The notes beneath the pieces were generated by a model, which ran no database searches, was not told the origin of the DNA, and saw nothing but the letters and a program-made list of their open reading frames with translations. From Tubulanus polymorphus (lineage: Eukaryota; Nemertea; Palaeonemertea; Tubulaniformes; Tubulanidae), in the NCBI RefSeq assembly GCF_964204645.1, contig NC_134034.1:1610001-1674000 (forward strand): 64,000 nucleotides of DNA. Reading direction: 5' to 3'. Shown here in pieces: positions 33,301 to 46,470 of this stretch; position 1 is the stretch's first letter; each line of letters starts with the position of its first letter. A program made the translations under genes and the position numbers.

Positions 33301-36300
33301 ATTCAAGAGGCATACACGAGTTTTATTTGCGAAACCAGCAGAATCGACATCAAGAGAAATAGTACTGAAAACGATTTAGTAAAACAAGTAAAATCATCAA
33401 ACACAAATACGAATACGAATTGTAGAATAGGTTGGTTAGGTATAGCTGGACGATGTTATCAAGTACTTACAAATTGGAACACAGTGCAAATTCTAGATAT
33501 TGTTAGTGCGAAAAGGATGTGCAATAGCATTAGTGGTGAAATAGGTATGCTACAGGATCTTATATACGCCAGAAAACTGATCGACAGACTTCGTTATCAA
33601 CATCAATATGGTGCAATTTTAAGTAAGGATTTTAGCAATCAATGGAGGATAATGAAACCACTTGTTACAAGGCGTGAATTAACTTACCAGCAAACGGTTC
33701 ATTGGGAAATGTTACCTAAGAACATCACATCAGATGCAGCGCATTCTGTTTTATGTTCCTACAATGCAACTGATGAGGAGTTAGCTTCTATAAGCGGTTG
33801 TAGATCGTGGCAGTTTGAATGTAACGATCAGATATGTATCAGCGACCATCGCGTATGTGATTCTAGACACGACTGTCAACACGGCGAAGATGAACTCAAT
33901 TGCACGGATGAAACTGCATTTGTTCAGTTTCAATGCTACGATGGTCAGATTATATCAATGAGTAGATTTTGTGATTTCATAAAGAATTGTGTGGATGGTT
34001 CTGATGAGAACTCGTGTTTTCATCCCCCGTGTTTGCCCGATCAATATCGCTGTGACAGTGGCCAATGTATCGGTAGGTCTGATAGATGTGATGGAATAAC
34101 TGATTGTAAAGACGAATCTGATGAAATGGGATGCACCGCTCAGCTGTGCCAGGGGTTCATGTGTAACAGTGGAGACTGTATCAGTTCGCAGCTGTCACAG
34201 GATGGTGTCGTGGATTGCAGTGGAGGCCTCGACGAAGACGAATTAGTAACATCAGCTAATGTTACAGTGAATCCTACGGTTTATTGCAATGATGAAAACC
34301 ACTGTACGACTAACTTCACAAATCTTTGTATGGAACCCGATAAACAAAGGTGTTCTTTCAATTCTCCCCACTGTTATTCAAGGCGTCACAGATGTATTTT
34401 TGAAAGATTCACAAACGGTTACCCAGTTTGTAGAAACCTGGAGCACGTATTGAGATGTGAAGAATTTCAATGTCCAGCTGGTACTGTAAAATGTCCAGCA
34501 TCGTACTGTATACCTATCAGACAGGTGTGCGATGGCAAATCTGATTGTCCCAATTCAGAAGATGAACAAAATTGCGAGACATTTTCATGTACAGGAATGT
34601 TTAAATGTGGCCAGGAAAATCGATGTATCCCACAACCTGAAGTTTGTGATGGTGTCGTTAACTGTAGACTTACAACTGATGACGAGGCTTTCTGTATAGT
34701 CACATGTCCGAGAGGTTGTAAGTGTCTGGGGTATTCTGTCGATTGTGGAAATACTGGTATAAAAGACACCACTGATCTTTCGGCATCAACTCGGGTTTTG
34801 ATTTTGTCGAATAACGAAATTATCTTTGACACGTCAACATTCTTTTCCTTCATCTATTTGCGAATGCTTAACATCTCCTCCAATGAATTGTCTTATATTT
34901 TACCAAACTCGTTTTCAAACCTGCATAATCTGCATGCATTAGACCTTACGAATAACAACATAACATCTTTATCTGCAAATACATTCACCGGTTTGTTTAG
35001 TTTGAAAGAATTATTCATAACTGGAAATCCAATATGGGATTTAGAGGGTGACACCTTCCAAGATTTGAAGGCACTAAAATTTCTCGACCTTCACGAGTTT
35101 CATTTGAAGGTGCTTGGTAGCAATGTGTTTAGAGGTTTATCTTTATTGCAGTCGTTGAATATCAGCAGTAACAGAATCCATCATATTTCGCTTTACGCAT
35201 TTTCTGGATTAACTTCACTTGAAATTCTGGATATAACCAACAACTACGAAGTTATTTCTGCTGACAGAAATGTTTTCAATAATCTTACATCTTTAGTCTC
35301 CCTTATGTCTGATGCTTACAAATTCTGCTGCATGGCTCCGAATGTTGACCATTGTCTCCCTGAAGCTGATGAATTTTCCTCCTGTTCTGATCTGATGGGT
35401 AACACAGTCCTCAGAACTATCATCTGGGTCATCGGTTCATTCAGCTTTTTCGCTAATGGAATTGTCATTTCTCTTCGCATTTATGCGATTAAATTCTCAT
35501 CCTCAAATCCATCTTCCGACATAATCATCATTAATATTGCTGTGTGTGATTTCATGATGTCTATATATTTATTTTTGATCGCTGGCGCCGATTACATTTA
35601 TAAAGGTAACTACTTTCTCCATTCTGAATCATGGACGGACAGTTTGTTTTGTCGTCTTGCTGGAATCGTGGTGTCTATTTCTTGTGAAGGTTCATTGATG
35701 TTTTTGCTCGTCATGACGCGTCATAGATTTTCAAATATCGTTGATCCATTTTCTGGAAGCCCGATTACATCACCGAGGTATGTGTGCATTATTTGTGGAG
35801 CATGTTGGATTGTCTTGTGTTTCATTGTATTACTACCTCTTACACCTTTCCCTTACTTTGGAAACAATTTCTACGGTACGACTGGAGTTTGTTTACCCAT
35901 AAATCTAATTTCTATTGATGTCAATGCCTGGCAATATTCATTCGCTATTTTTTCTCTTTTCAACTCCTTGGTACTTGCTACGATAATGGCAACGTATGCG
36001 CAAATGTACAAGCTCGTATCTAGAAGCAGGTCCGGTTCGGGTAGAGCTGATCCTACCGAACTGATCATGGCACGCAGGAGTTTGGTGATAAATCTGTGTA
36101 ATTTATTTTGCTGGCTGCCGATAATAATCGTTCAGTTTTGCGCAGTTTTCCGGGTAGAAATACCGAATCAGGTGGCGGCTTGGCTGGCGGTTCTTTTCCT
36201 ACCGATCGACTCGTCCCTCAATCCCCTACTTTACACAATACTGACCATTGATATGAAATCCATACGAGCAAAAACAAAACGCAGGCAACATCGAAAAGAT

Positions 36301-36306
36301 AAATAA
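30325..36306 (+). CDS. giant CUB/C-type lectin/LDLa/LRR GPCR, GRL101-like
   Basis: Three coding exons, 30325-31557, 31680-33002 and 33088-36306, all phase 0 with GTAAGT and GTAAAT donors, give 1,924 residues. Order: signal peptide near 6-28; CUB domain about 40-150 (SGYIVSPNYPS, CRWFI); two or three divergent CUB-like segments to about 640; a CUB with CGLMQSPNYPARA; a C-type lectin domain split by intron 2 (WENAELYC, then YYTWTDGKPLSYTEW); a second, degenerate lectin-like domain (CRIGWLGIAGRCYQV). About six LDL-receptor class A repeats follow at 1088-1388 (CDGITDCKDESDE, CDGKSDCPNSEDEQNC), then an LRR N-cap CPRGCKC, five to six LRRs to about 1600, and seven helices from about 1623. TM7 has SSLNPLLY (intact NPxxY); TRHRF replaces DRY. 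LDLa + LRR + class A helices match Lymnaea GRL101 and relaxin-receptor-type LGRs; the CUB and lectin parts are additional. AATAAA is at 36434-36439. Confidence 0.88.
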
Positions 36307-36439
36307 TATACCTACAGATCTACATATATATTGCCAACACACCACCTATAGATGTCATCATTTTCTAGTGGGATTGTTTCCTAGAAAATCATTTTACACT
36401 ATGGTGCCAATATCTATAATTGATATGTGGAGGAATAAA

Positions 36440-37019
36440 ACCCGGGTTAGATTATGGACAGAAGACAGTTTTTCTTATTGATTTCCTACTCTATGGTTAC
36501 CGATCAGGTCGTGTTCCCGAATTGGTACGGTCCTGCGCCGAGCTTAAGTTTCGAAGTATGGTGTGTCTGTGAGTTTTAGAGTCCATTATCGTTCCGACCA
36601 TGTGACAGACTTCTCATGGACGATTGCTCATAAGGCGCAGTATCGAGGCCCGAACGCGTTATAAACTCACCCCACAAAGTCAGCGGCATCTTTGTTAAAC
36701 GTATTCATCATCATTATCGTTGCATTACATGAAATACTGAGTGAGCAGATTAGTGTTTATGGCGCGTTTTGATAAGGGTTCAATGTCTCTAGTTTATAGT
36801 CTACGTCTATGAGTCCCGCCCGGTGCGAAACCCACCCTCATCCTGTATCAGCAGTGACTCGAATGTGAAGGCATACAGAAACTCTAACGACCCCGTAGAA
36901 TGTACATATTGATATTAGTTAATATCCGAAATTCGAATCCGAAGAACATCTCAATTACCATACTTTAAAACCCTTAAATGTCGTTATCTCATGGGGCGTG
37001 ACGAGTTAATCTGATTATA
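36440..37019. other. intergenic, no gene recognised
   Basis: No ORF with recognisable content lies between the large receptor's poly(A) signal and the first TLR-derived segment. Confidence 0.4.
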
Positions 37020-37530
37020 AGCCTCCTTCATCAGAAATTAGGTGAATCAATTAGTTTTCACACAGAGTTTGGAAATTAGTTTATTTCCAATCAAAAATTG
37101 CGACAAGCTGATTTTCAGTGCATGGTTAAAATTGAATATGTATTTGTTCGTGATGCCTGGCTTTGGTGTTGCCGACTTAAATCCCGGTGAAGCGTTCAGT
37201 CTTTTATTAGAGTGATAAAATCTGAGGGGTTGGGAATTTATCATCGTTATGTGTGTACGTTGAAATAGGGAGTTATATCGTAAATTGTTGCTTTCGAAAA
37301 TTCGGTTTGCAATAGTCCATCTGCAGGTTTTCTAAACTTTTAAACCCATGAAAAAAGCCTATATCTATTTCAGGTATCCGATTATACATTAGACTTAAAA
37401 CCTTTAAGTTCTGTACAGGTAGATATTTCGATATTGAAGCGGTCAAAGAAATTGGTTCAAAATGAGATGAATTGTCAATTCCGCCGCCGTGTACAAGGAT
37501 ACAATAAATGAACACTATATGAAACATCGT
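37020..37530 (-). pseudogene. Toll-like receptor remnant (3' flank joined to an LRR fragment)
   Basis: Positions 37020-37260 match the 3' flank of the intact TLR gene A (38620-38860), for example CCGACTTAAATCCCGGTGAA, GCGTTCAGTCTTTTATTA and AAATCTGAGGGGTTGGGAAT. Immediately after, on the minus strand, 37285-37470 encodes LRR sequence closest to TLR C (HFEPISLTASISKYLPVQNL, YNRIPEIDIGFF, SLENLQMDYC). TIR, membrane segment, LRRCT and most LRRs are missing, so an internal deletion of about 2 kb is implied. No start exon is linked, and the short ORF opens in unrelated sequence. Confidence 0.75.
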
Positions 37531-37579
37531 ATATGAAACTGTTTATTCCGGGTATCGAAACAATAAATGTATATTGAAA

Positions 37580-38450
37580 TAAAAATTTAAATTCCTTGAC
37601 TATTACATAACAATCTATTATATATATATATATACAAAAGCAACTAAATGGCGGACCTACTAGTTTATACTGTTAGAATTGTTATATACAAGATGATATC
37701 ACTTTGGAAAACTTGAACATATCAAACTCATAATTCATATTTAGGTCACCTTTACAAATAAATATTTTGAATTAAAACCTTGAATACATTTAGAACACGC
37801 AAAATCAAAATGTAAAAACACTCATTTCAAATACGATAAAATCTCTTGATTTATTTCATTCGCTTGGATAAACGTGAAAAAATGATAAAGTAGATACTCT
37901 TCGGCTTACATAACATAATATTTTATCTATATAGAGAGCACTGCAAGAGTTTATACTCGAATGGTTATTATATACAAGATGATATCGCTTTGAACAAACT
38001 TGAAAATATCTAAATCAGAATTCATCTTTAGGTCACATTTACAATATCTAAACGCGCAAAATTTAAGTGTACAACACACTCATTTCAAATTACAGCAAGA
38101 TTTCTTGATATTCTTGATATATTTCTACTCGTGAACAAAATGACAAATCAAATATTTCGCATACATAACTTCATTCCTTATCATGTGATGTTAGGCCCTG
38201 GGTGTTGCCGACAGTAGACCCTAGGGGAGGTCCTGCGGAAAGTCTTTCCAGAAGCAGACCTACTTGTTTATACTGGAGTAATTCATTGCCGAAATCAGAC
38301 ATTGACAAATAAGTAAAAAAGTTAAATTCAAACTCATTTTTCGGTCACATTTACAAGTTAATATTTCTTGTTAAACAATTTAAATACATATTATACACGC
38401 AAAATTGATGTATAACAATAATCATTTTTAAAGCAACTGTTTTGTGCCCG
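37580..38450. repeat. degenerate ~290-bp repeats in TLR 3' flank (three units)
   Basis: Three successive units share words such as GGACCTACTAGTTTATACTG, TATACAAGATGATATC, AACTTGAAAATATC, TTAGGTCACATTTACAA and CACTCATTTCAAAT. The same material occurs at 42540-43140 and 47100-47730 downstream of the other TLR genes, so it belongs to the duplicated TLR cassette. No coding content. Confidence 0.65.
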
Positions 38451-38880
38451 TGACCGAAATGTCTGGGGAGTTTGTGAGGTTAACACGCTAAATAACATCT
38501 ATGAAATAAACAAGAAGGATCTTTTCACGTTTGAAAATGATTATTTTTCAAATTGAACAGATCATATTTCTTCAAATGGGTATCAATCCGGATCGTTTTT
38601 TTTATACAGTCGTGAATTAGATTCCACGCGGAGTTTTGAAATTAGTTTGTTTCCAATTATAAATCGGGGACAAGCTGATTTTTAGTGCATGGTCAAAAAT
38701 TGAATATGTATTTGTTCGTGATGCCTGGTTTTGATGTTGCCGACTTAAATCCCGGTGAAGCGTTCAGTCTTTTATTAGGGTGTCAAAATCTGAGGGGTTG
38801 GGAATATCACCAGTGACTATGTGCGTACGTTGAAAAATGGGTTATACTATCGGGTATATCAGGCGAGTAGCTTTGATAGA

Positions 38881-41873
38881 TTAGCGGTTAGATCGATACA
38901 TATTAGCTGGTTGTATGAATTTTTTCTGTTTACCGATCAGGGTAAGGCGAACCTTTTTCCAAAACGTAGAACGGGCTTTATCGTCTCGCGGGTATTTCAT
39001 GTAAACAACATTTGAAATGATCGTCCGCAAGGATTCGGGCATGCGCGATTCGGGTATATGATCGATATTGAGCACGAGTATGATGTTATTGCCCTCCTCG
39101 ACGCACCGGTTTGCCGCCATGCTTATCACAAATTCTACCCATCTTTCCTCGATGAATGATTCGGTCAACAAAAACACGACCCACCGAGACCCGTAAATAG
39201 CGTCGATATTGTTCTGCTGTATGTAGCCACCGATTGTAAAGTCTCGAAACTCGATGCAAAACTTCGAAGCGAAATCTTTGGATTTTTCTATTTCGGGTAT
39301 GAAATCCAAATAGACAAATTGAAGGTCATCCATGCTATGACTTAGAAATCCGTCAAATTTCATATCATCAGAACGGCTTACCGTCGCTATACGTAATAGT
39401 TTCGGTAGAAATCGATTGATTTTTACCATCCACCAATAGTAAATTTGCCATTTCTTTTTGGCGACAATTCGCCCAATAGCTATAATAATAGCAGCGACGC
39501 ATAAAGTTGAAAAAGAAATGATTATGTCTTTGTGGTTGTCACATTCTATCCAATGTAACTGAAAATCTGCGATAGCAACTCCGGATAGTTTTTTTGGTGA
39601 AGTACAAACAAGTTTGATCGTGGTATGATTGTGTTGGTCTTCTGCCCTAAAGTCGTAAAAGTAATGCTTTTTAGTTCGACGACTACCTAACTCTTTTAGC
39701 CAATTTCGCAATTTTCTCAGTTGACAATCGCATTCAAATGTATTACCGAGAAGAAAAATGGATCTAAAATGTCTTAAATTAATTATTTCATCAGGATCGA
39801 ACGTTTTTAGTTGATTCGACGCTAAATTCAAAACGCGTAGGTTCGTTAATGGTTTTAACAGACCTGGTTGAATCATTGACAGTCTGTTATACTTTAGCCT
39901 CAAAAACTTTAAGTTGAGAATTGCTTCAAATGCGTTTATATCCAAATGTCTAATTCCATTACTGGAGAGATCGAGTACTTCTACTGAAGGGACTCTGCTT
40001 AGGATATGATGGATCACATGACTAGGACAGCTGCCAATCATCGTCCCTGTAAGGACGAACCAAGTTAGTTTATAAAACGTCTTATTCCACATAAGGCTTT
40101 CACACGCGTTACGAAGCATTTGTTCTTTTAGATAGTAATTAAACGGTCCTGCAAGATTGTCTATTCCGATATAGTGCATAGATTCGGGTAACAGATCGAA
40201 CGACTTCAGGCATAAGAATACGAAAGGACTATTTAATTTAATCACTAAGGTTTGCAAATTCCGCAGGTTCTTTATGTCCTTTCTCAAATAAAAAACCCTC
40301 TCGGGGGATCGGGTACCACACGGTGATTCACCGGCATTCAGCTCAATTATACACGAGATTAATAATTTTGTCAGTCTGTTGTTTATGGTAAATGATGTGC
40401 GACTATCGAAGCAAGTTAAACCTGGTGAACTTAATGCGTTAAATAATTCTAGTCTTGTGTGGGAAATAATGAATTCCGTGAGATTCAAATTATGGATGTT
40501 GTTCTGAACCAAAAATATTCTACGCAGTTCAACGAGTCCTTTGAATTGATGCTTTTTAAAATTCGTTCTGCAATATTCCATTCCCAGGTTTTCCAAACTT
40601 TTGAACCCACGAAAAAAGCCTGTATCAATTTCAGGTATCCGATTATGCATAAGACTTAAAGCCTTCAAATTCTGTACGTGTAAATATTTAAATATTGATG
40701 TAGTCAAAGAAATCGCTTCAAACGACCAAACAGCCGCTAAAAATAAATATTCTAAGAAAGCGCAATTTTGTAAAGAATGAAATAAATTGTGAATATCTTC
40801 GACGGAGTGATTTGTAGGACACACGCGTCTGATTATGACCGATTGAGGTTTGGCGAACAGAATAAAATTGTAAGCGAATAATCTCAGATGCTTATTCTTC
40901 ATGAGAGCCTGTTTGTCAATAAACCGTACTGGATTACATGAAACATCGAGCGATCTCAGATTCGGTAGATGATGAAGTGATTCGCGTCCCACCAGTGAAC
41001 TCAATGCATTTTCCGCTATCTTTAATATAATCAACATCGGTAATCGACGGAACGGTTTTATACTCTTTATCCTATTCTTCGACAAGTAAAGAATATTTAT
41101 GTTATTCTTTATTCGGGGGAACTTCGTGAGTCCTTTATTCCTGCAGTTAGCCATACCAAACCTGGAAAATTTGTTCAGGTGTTAGTGTTGCGGATAAAAG
41201 TTTCTTTTAACTCGAAAAATCACCTAATCTATTAATAACTTCCAATCAAATTGCGTTGTGGAAACGGCAATAACACAAGGGTCGGGTGAGTTAGGGGTTT
41301 CGGGCCCTGCCTTTCTAATTAGGGTTTCATGGGTCTTCGTAGAAAAGCCTATTGAAATTCTAGTTGAATTTGACTTATTACCCGAACAGTGATCGCCCAT
41401 ACCTGCTATTCTAACACTCATCCTCTCTCAAATGCATCTTTTCGCGTGCCATCATCGGAGATTTTAACCCCAGGCTCTACACTGCTAAACTTTACATTTC
41501 TTTTCAATTTGACCCCAGCCTCCAATTCTAGATACAAATTCGCCCTGGCAATAGATACAAAATAGATTTTTACTTACCATTTCAAACCATAACGTTTATA
41601 ATAACAGCGACACACTGACGGGCAACCGTAGTAAAAGCGTCTGCTGAGGATACCGTCGCGTCGGTTTGGACGCCGCTTATCGTCGACTATTCCAGAATAC
41701 AGCATCATACTACCGCCGAGTGCCGACCGGTATTTCTCATAATCTAGTAAGTTACTTTCTGAACTCCACGGCGTTCTGTCGATTTCATCAATAATTTCCG
41801 ATATGGCACCACAGCGGCAAAGCAGTATCGCAACCACGAGAATTAGAAGTTTAGACGCGGACATTTTCATCAT
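38881..41873 (-). CDS. Toll-like receptor A
   Basis: Two exons (minus), 41873-41578 and 41161-38881, phase 2 (TG/GTAAGT, CAG acceptor), 858 residues. Exon 1 encodes a signal peptide (MMKMSASKLLILVVAILLC), a linker and the start of an LRR N-cap (CPSVCRCYY); exon 2 continues the cap (ANCRNKGLTKFP). LRRs follow, then one LRRCT (CDCQLRKLRNWL through CTSPKK to WIEC), a transmembrane helix at about 645-666 and a TIR domain at 700-845. A single C-terminal cysteine cluster before the membrane is the vertebrate-like TLR layout. The TIR has box 1 FDGFLSHS, box 2 FRDFTIGG and box 3 FW (832-833), but the BB-loop proline of RDxxPG is isoleucine. Such receptors sense microbial or endogenous ligands and signal through TIR adaptors such as MyD88. 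I chose the MMKM start because copy B has the same one. Confidence 0.9.
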
Positions 41874-42539
41874 TCTGTCACTGATCGCATCGAACAGACG
41901 ACCAAAATTATACGTGCATCGATGCAACAAAAGTATACTATGAATTATCAAATGATATGAATTGTAAATTCCGTGTAAAACGCTGCAATGAATGCACAGT
42001 GACTTAATACTTAATATCAATTCTAGTTTATCTTCCTGGTTATTGGATACATTGTTCTATCAAAGCCGCCCAAAATTTCTGAACATTTCTACCTAGGGCT
42101 TCTAATCTATACATGCATGCATTTCGGGGTTTTGTCGATACCCGGAACCATCCTCAATATTCAAAGGTACCGTATTCAAGCCGGTTGCTTATTTCAACAA
42201 CATAAAGCTACGAACACGAGGTGGAAATTTTGCCGCCTAATTTGAAAAAAAAGCGAATTAAGCGAAACGATTTTTCACAAAAACAGAATAATTATGAGTT
42301 CATGGATTTTTAACAGGACCATGATGAACCATGATGTACCGCGCGAGGAGACCACTATCCCAACATTCTAAACAAAGTCGCTTCCCAATACCCTCTCTAC
42401 AGATCCGCCAGTCTCACGGTGTTATCACGTTAGAATCCCCGAGACAACATCTGAAATATACTGAGTATCGCAGAAACTTATACTCGATATGTCTACACCA
42501 AAATCAAACTGCAAAAACATTCATTTTAAGGTTTGAATT

Positions 42540-43140
42540 TATTTTTACTCGAACGAAATGACAAATCGATTCTGTAATTCTTGGCTAACATGAATTGATC
42601 CCTTATTCATATACAAAACAGTTCAAGAGCGGGCCTAGTTTATACCCGAATATAGTTATTACATACAATATGATAAACTTGAACATATCTCACTCATAAT
42701 TCACCTTTACGTCGCATTTACAAATTATTATTTCGAATTAAAATACCTGAATCTAACACACAAAATTTATGCACAAACACTCATTTCAACTACGGCAAAA
42801 TTTGTTGATTTATTTTTACTCGAATACACGTGAACAAAATGACAAATCAAATATTCCTTGGCTTACATAACTTAATATATCATCTATAATATATTACATC
42901 TTAATATTATTAATATAATATTATTATCATTATAATATTATTAGTATTATATCTTAATATATAACAAGCACTTCAAGGGTGGACCTACTAGTTTAAACTG
43001 GAGTAATTAATGCCGAAATGAGATATTTGACAAATAATTAAAAATAACTGAAGTACACTTATAATCAGCTCATTATAGATCGCATTTACAAGATAAAATA
43101 TTTTGAATTTAGAAAATTAAATACATCGAACATTCAAAAT
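42540..43140. repeat. TLR 3'-flank repeat block (two ~290-bp units)
   Basis: Units with GAATTCACCTTTACGTCGCA-type and CAAACACTCATTTCAA words, nearly identical to 47100-47730, show that the duplicated cassette includes intergenic sequence. An AT-rich palindromic patch of TAATATTATTA words lies at 42890-42965. The stretch 41874-42540 is upstream sequence of TLR A, almost identical to 46471-47140. Confidence 0.7.
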
Positions 43141-43483
43141 GAATCTGGACCGTGTTTAATACAGAGTTATATATGTTATATCGTGAATTAGATTTTACAC
43201 AGTTTTTTAGAATTAATGTATTTTTAATGAAAAGTCGGACAATCTGATTACCAACGCATGATCATAAAATATGTATTTGTCTGTGATGTCTGGCTTTAGT
43301 GTTGCCAAAAAATCCGGGTGAAGCGTTGAAAATCAGTTTTATTTGTTAAGTAGGCAAAGGTCTGAGGGGATGGGAATTTACCGCTATGTGCACACGTTGA
43401 GATAGGGGGTCCTCCCTATTTTCAGATACAAAAAAAGAAATAGGGGTCCATACTCGGTATATCAGGCGAGTAGCTTTGATAGA

Positions 43484-46470
43484 TTAGCGGTTAGATCGAT
43501 ACATATTAGCTGGTTGTATGAATTTTCTCTGTTTACCGATCAGGGTAAGGCGAACCTTTTTCCAAAACGTAGAACGGGCTTTATCGTCTCGCGGGTATTT
43601 CATGTAAACAACATTTGAAATGATCGTCCGCAAGGATTCGGGCATGCGCGATTCGGGTATATGATCGATATCGAGCACGAGTATGATGTTATTGCCCTCC
43701 TCGACGCACCGGTTTGCCGCCATGCTTATTACAAATTCTACCCATCTTTCCTCGATGAATGATTCGGTCAACAAAAACACGACCCACCGAGACCCGTAAA
43801 TAGCGTCGATATTGTTCTGTTGTATGTAGCCACCGATTGTAAAGTCTCGAAACTCGACGCAAAACTTCGAAGCGAAATCTTTGGATTTTTCTATTTCGGG
43901 TATGAAATCCAAATAGACAAATTGAAGGTCATCCATGCTATGACTTAGAAATCCGTCAAATTTCATATCATCAGAACGGCTTACCGTCGCTATACGTAAT
44001 AGTTTCGGTAGAAATCGATTGATTTTTACCATCCACCAATAGTAAATTTGCCATTTCTTTTTGGCGACAATTCGTCCAATAGCCACAATAATAGCAGCGA
44101 CGCATAAAGTCGAAAGAGAAATGATTATATCTTTGTGGTTGTCACATTCTATCCAATGTAACTGAAAATCTGCGATAGCAACTCCGGATAGTTTTTTTGG
44201 TGAAGTACAAACAAGTTTGATCGTGGTATGATTGTGTTGGTCTTCTGCCCTAAAGTCGTAAAAGTAATGCTTTTTAGTTCGACGACTACCTAACTCTTTT
44301 AGCCAATTTCGCAATTTTCTCAGTTGACAATCGCATTCAAATGTATTACCGAGAAGAAAAATGGATCTAAAATGTCTTAAATTAATTATTTCATCAGGAT
44401 CGAACGTTTTTAGTTGATTCGATGCTAAATTCAAAACGCGTAGGTTCGTTAATGGTTTTAACAGACCTGGTTGAATCGTGGACAGTCTGTTATACTTTAG
44501 CCTCAAAAACTTTAAGTTGAGAATTGCTTCAAATGCGTTTATATCCAAATGTCTAATTCCATTACTGGAGAGATCGAGTACTTCTACTGAAGGGACTCTG
44601 CTTAGGATATGATGGATCACATGACTAGGACAGCTGCCAATCATCGTCCCTGTAAGGACTAACCAAGTTAGTCTATAAAACGTCTTATTCCACATAAGGC
44701 TTTCACACGCGTTATGAAGCAGTTGTTCTTTTAGATAGTAATTAAACGGTCCTGCAAGATTGTCTATTCCGATATAATGCATAGATTCGGGTAACAGATC
44801 GAACGACTTCAGGCATAAGAATACGAAAGGACTATTTAATTTAATCACTAAGGTTTGCAAATTCCGCAGGTTCTTTATGTCCTTTCTCAAATAAAAAACC
44901 CTCTCGGGGGATCGGGTACCACACGGTGATTCACCGGGATTCAGCTCAATTATACACGAGATTAATAATTTTGTCAGTCTGTTGTTTATGGTAAATGATG
45001 TGCGACTATCGAAGCAAGTTAAACCTGGTGAACTTAATGCGTTAAATAATTCTAGTCTTGTGTGGGAAATAATGAATTCCGTGAGATTCAAATTATGGAT
45101 GTTGTTCTGAACCAAAAATATTCTACGCAGTTCAACGAGTCCTTTGAATTGATGCTTTTTAAAATTCGTTCTGCAATATTCCATTCCCAGGTTTTCCAAA
45201 CTTTTGAACCCACGAAAAAAGCCTGTATCAATTTCAGGTATCCGATTATGCATAAGACTTAAAGCCTTCAAATTCTGTACGTGTAAATATTTAAATATTG
45301 ATGAAGAAATCGCTTCAAACGACCAAACAGCCACTAAAAATAAATATTCTAAGAAAGCGCAATTGTGTAAAGAATGAAATAAATTGTGAATATCTTCGAC
45401 GGAGTGATTTGTAGGACACACGCGTCTGATTATGACCGATTGAGGTTTGGCGAACAGAATAAAATTGTAAGCGAATAATCTCAGATGCTTATTCTTCATG
45501 AGAGCCTGTTTGTCAATAAACCGTACTGGATTACATGAAACATCGAGCGATCTCAGATTCGGTAGATGATGAAGTGATTCGCGTCCCACCAGTGAACTCA
45601 ATGCATTTTCCGCTATCTTTAATATAATCAACATCGGTAATCGACGGAACGGTTTTATACTCTTTATCCTATTCTTCGACAAGTAAAGAATATTTATGTT
45701 ATTCTTTATTCGGGGGAACTTCGTGAGTCCTTTATTCCTGCAGTTAGCCATACCAAACCTGGAAAATTTGTTCAGGTGTTAGTGTTGCGGATAAAAGTTT
45801 CTTTTAACTCGAAAAATCACCTAATCTATTAATAACTTCCAATCAAATTGCGTTGTGGAAACGGCAATAACACAAGGGTCGGGTGAGTTAGGAGGTTCGG
45901 GCCCTGCCTTTCTAATTAGGGTTTTATGGGTCTTCGCAGAAAAGCCTATTGAAATTCTAGTTGAATTTGACTTATTACCCGAACAGTGATCGCCCATACC
46001 TGCTATTCTAACACTCATCCTCTCTCAAATGCATCTTTTCGCGTGCCATCATCGGAGATTTTAACCCCAGGCTCTACACTGCTAAACTTTACATTTCTTT
46101 TCAATTCGACCCCTGCCTCCAATTCTAGATACAAATTCGCCCTGGCAATAGATACAAAATAGATTTTTACTTACCATTTCAAACCATAACGTTTATAATA
46201 ACAGCGACACACTGACGGGCAACCGTAGTAAAAGCGTCTGCTGAGGATACCGTCGCGTCGGTTTGGACGCCGCTTATCGTCGACTATTCCAGAATACAGC
46301 ATCATACTACCGTCGAGTGCCGACCGGTATTTCTGATAATCTAGTAAGTTACTTTCTGAACTCCACGGCGTTCTGTCGATTTCATCAATAATTTCCGATA
46401 TGGCACCATAGCGGCAAAGCAGTATCGCAACCACGAGAATTAGAAGTTTAGTCGCGGACATTTTCATCAT
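43484..46470 (-). CDS. Toll-like receptor B (near-identical to A)
   Basis: Exons 46470-46175 and 45758-43484 (minus), the same phase-2 junction as A, 856 residues. The protein differs from A at few positions, for example KLLILVV preceded by SAT rather than SAS, and a two-residue loss where A reads ISLTTSIFKY and B reads ISSSIFKY. Signal peptide, N-cap, LRRs, LRRCT, helix and TIR (FDGFLSHS, FRDFTIGG, FW) are intact, so both genes should make full receptors. The 5' flank and intron also match A closely, and the start codons are 4,597 bp apart, so this is a recent tandem duplication or a conversion product. Confidence 0.9.

Noticed and set aside
40459-40659. Identical 66-codon ORFs antisense to TLR A and B (also 45062-45262)
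   Set aside because: Shadows of the LRR coding strand; their identity simply reflects the duplicated TLR sequence.
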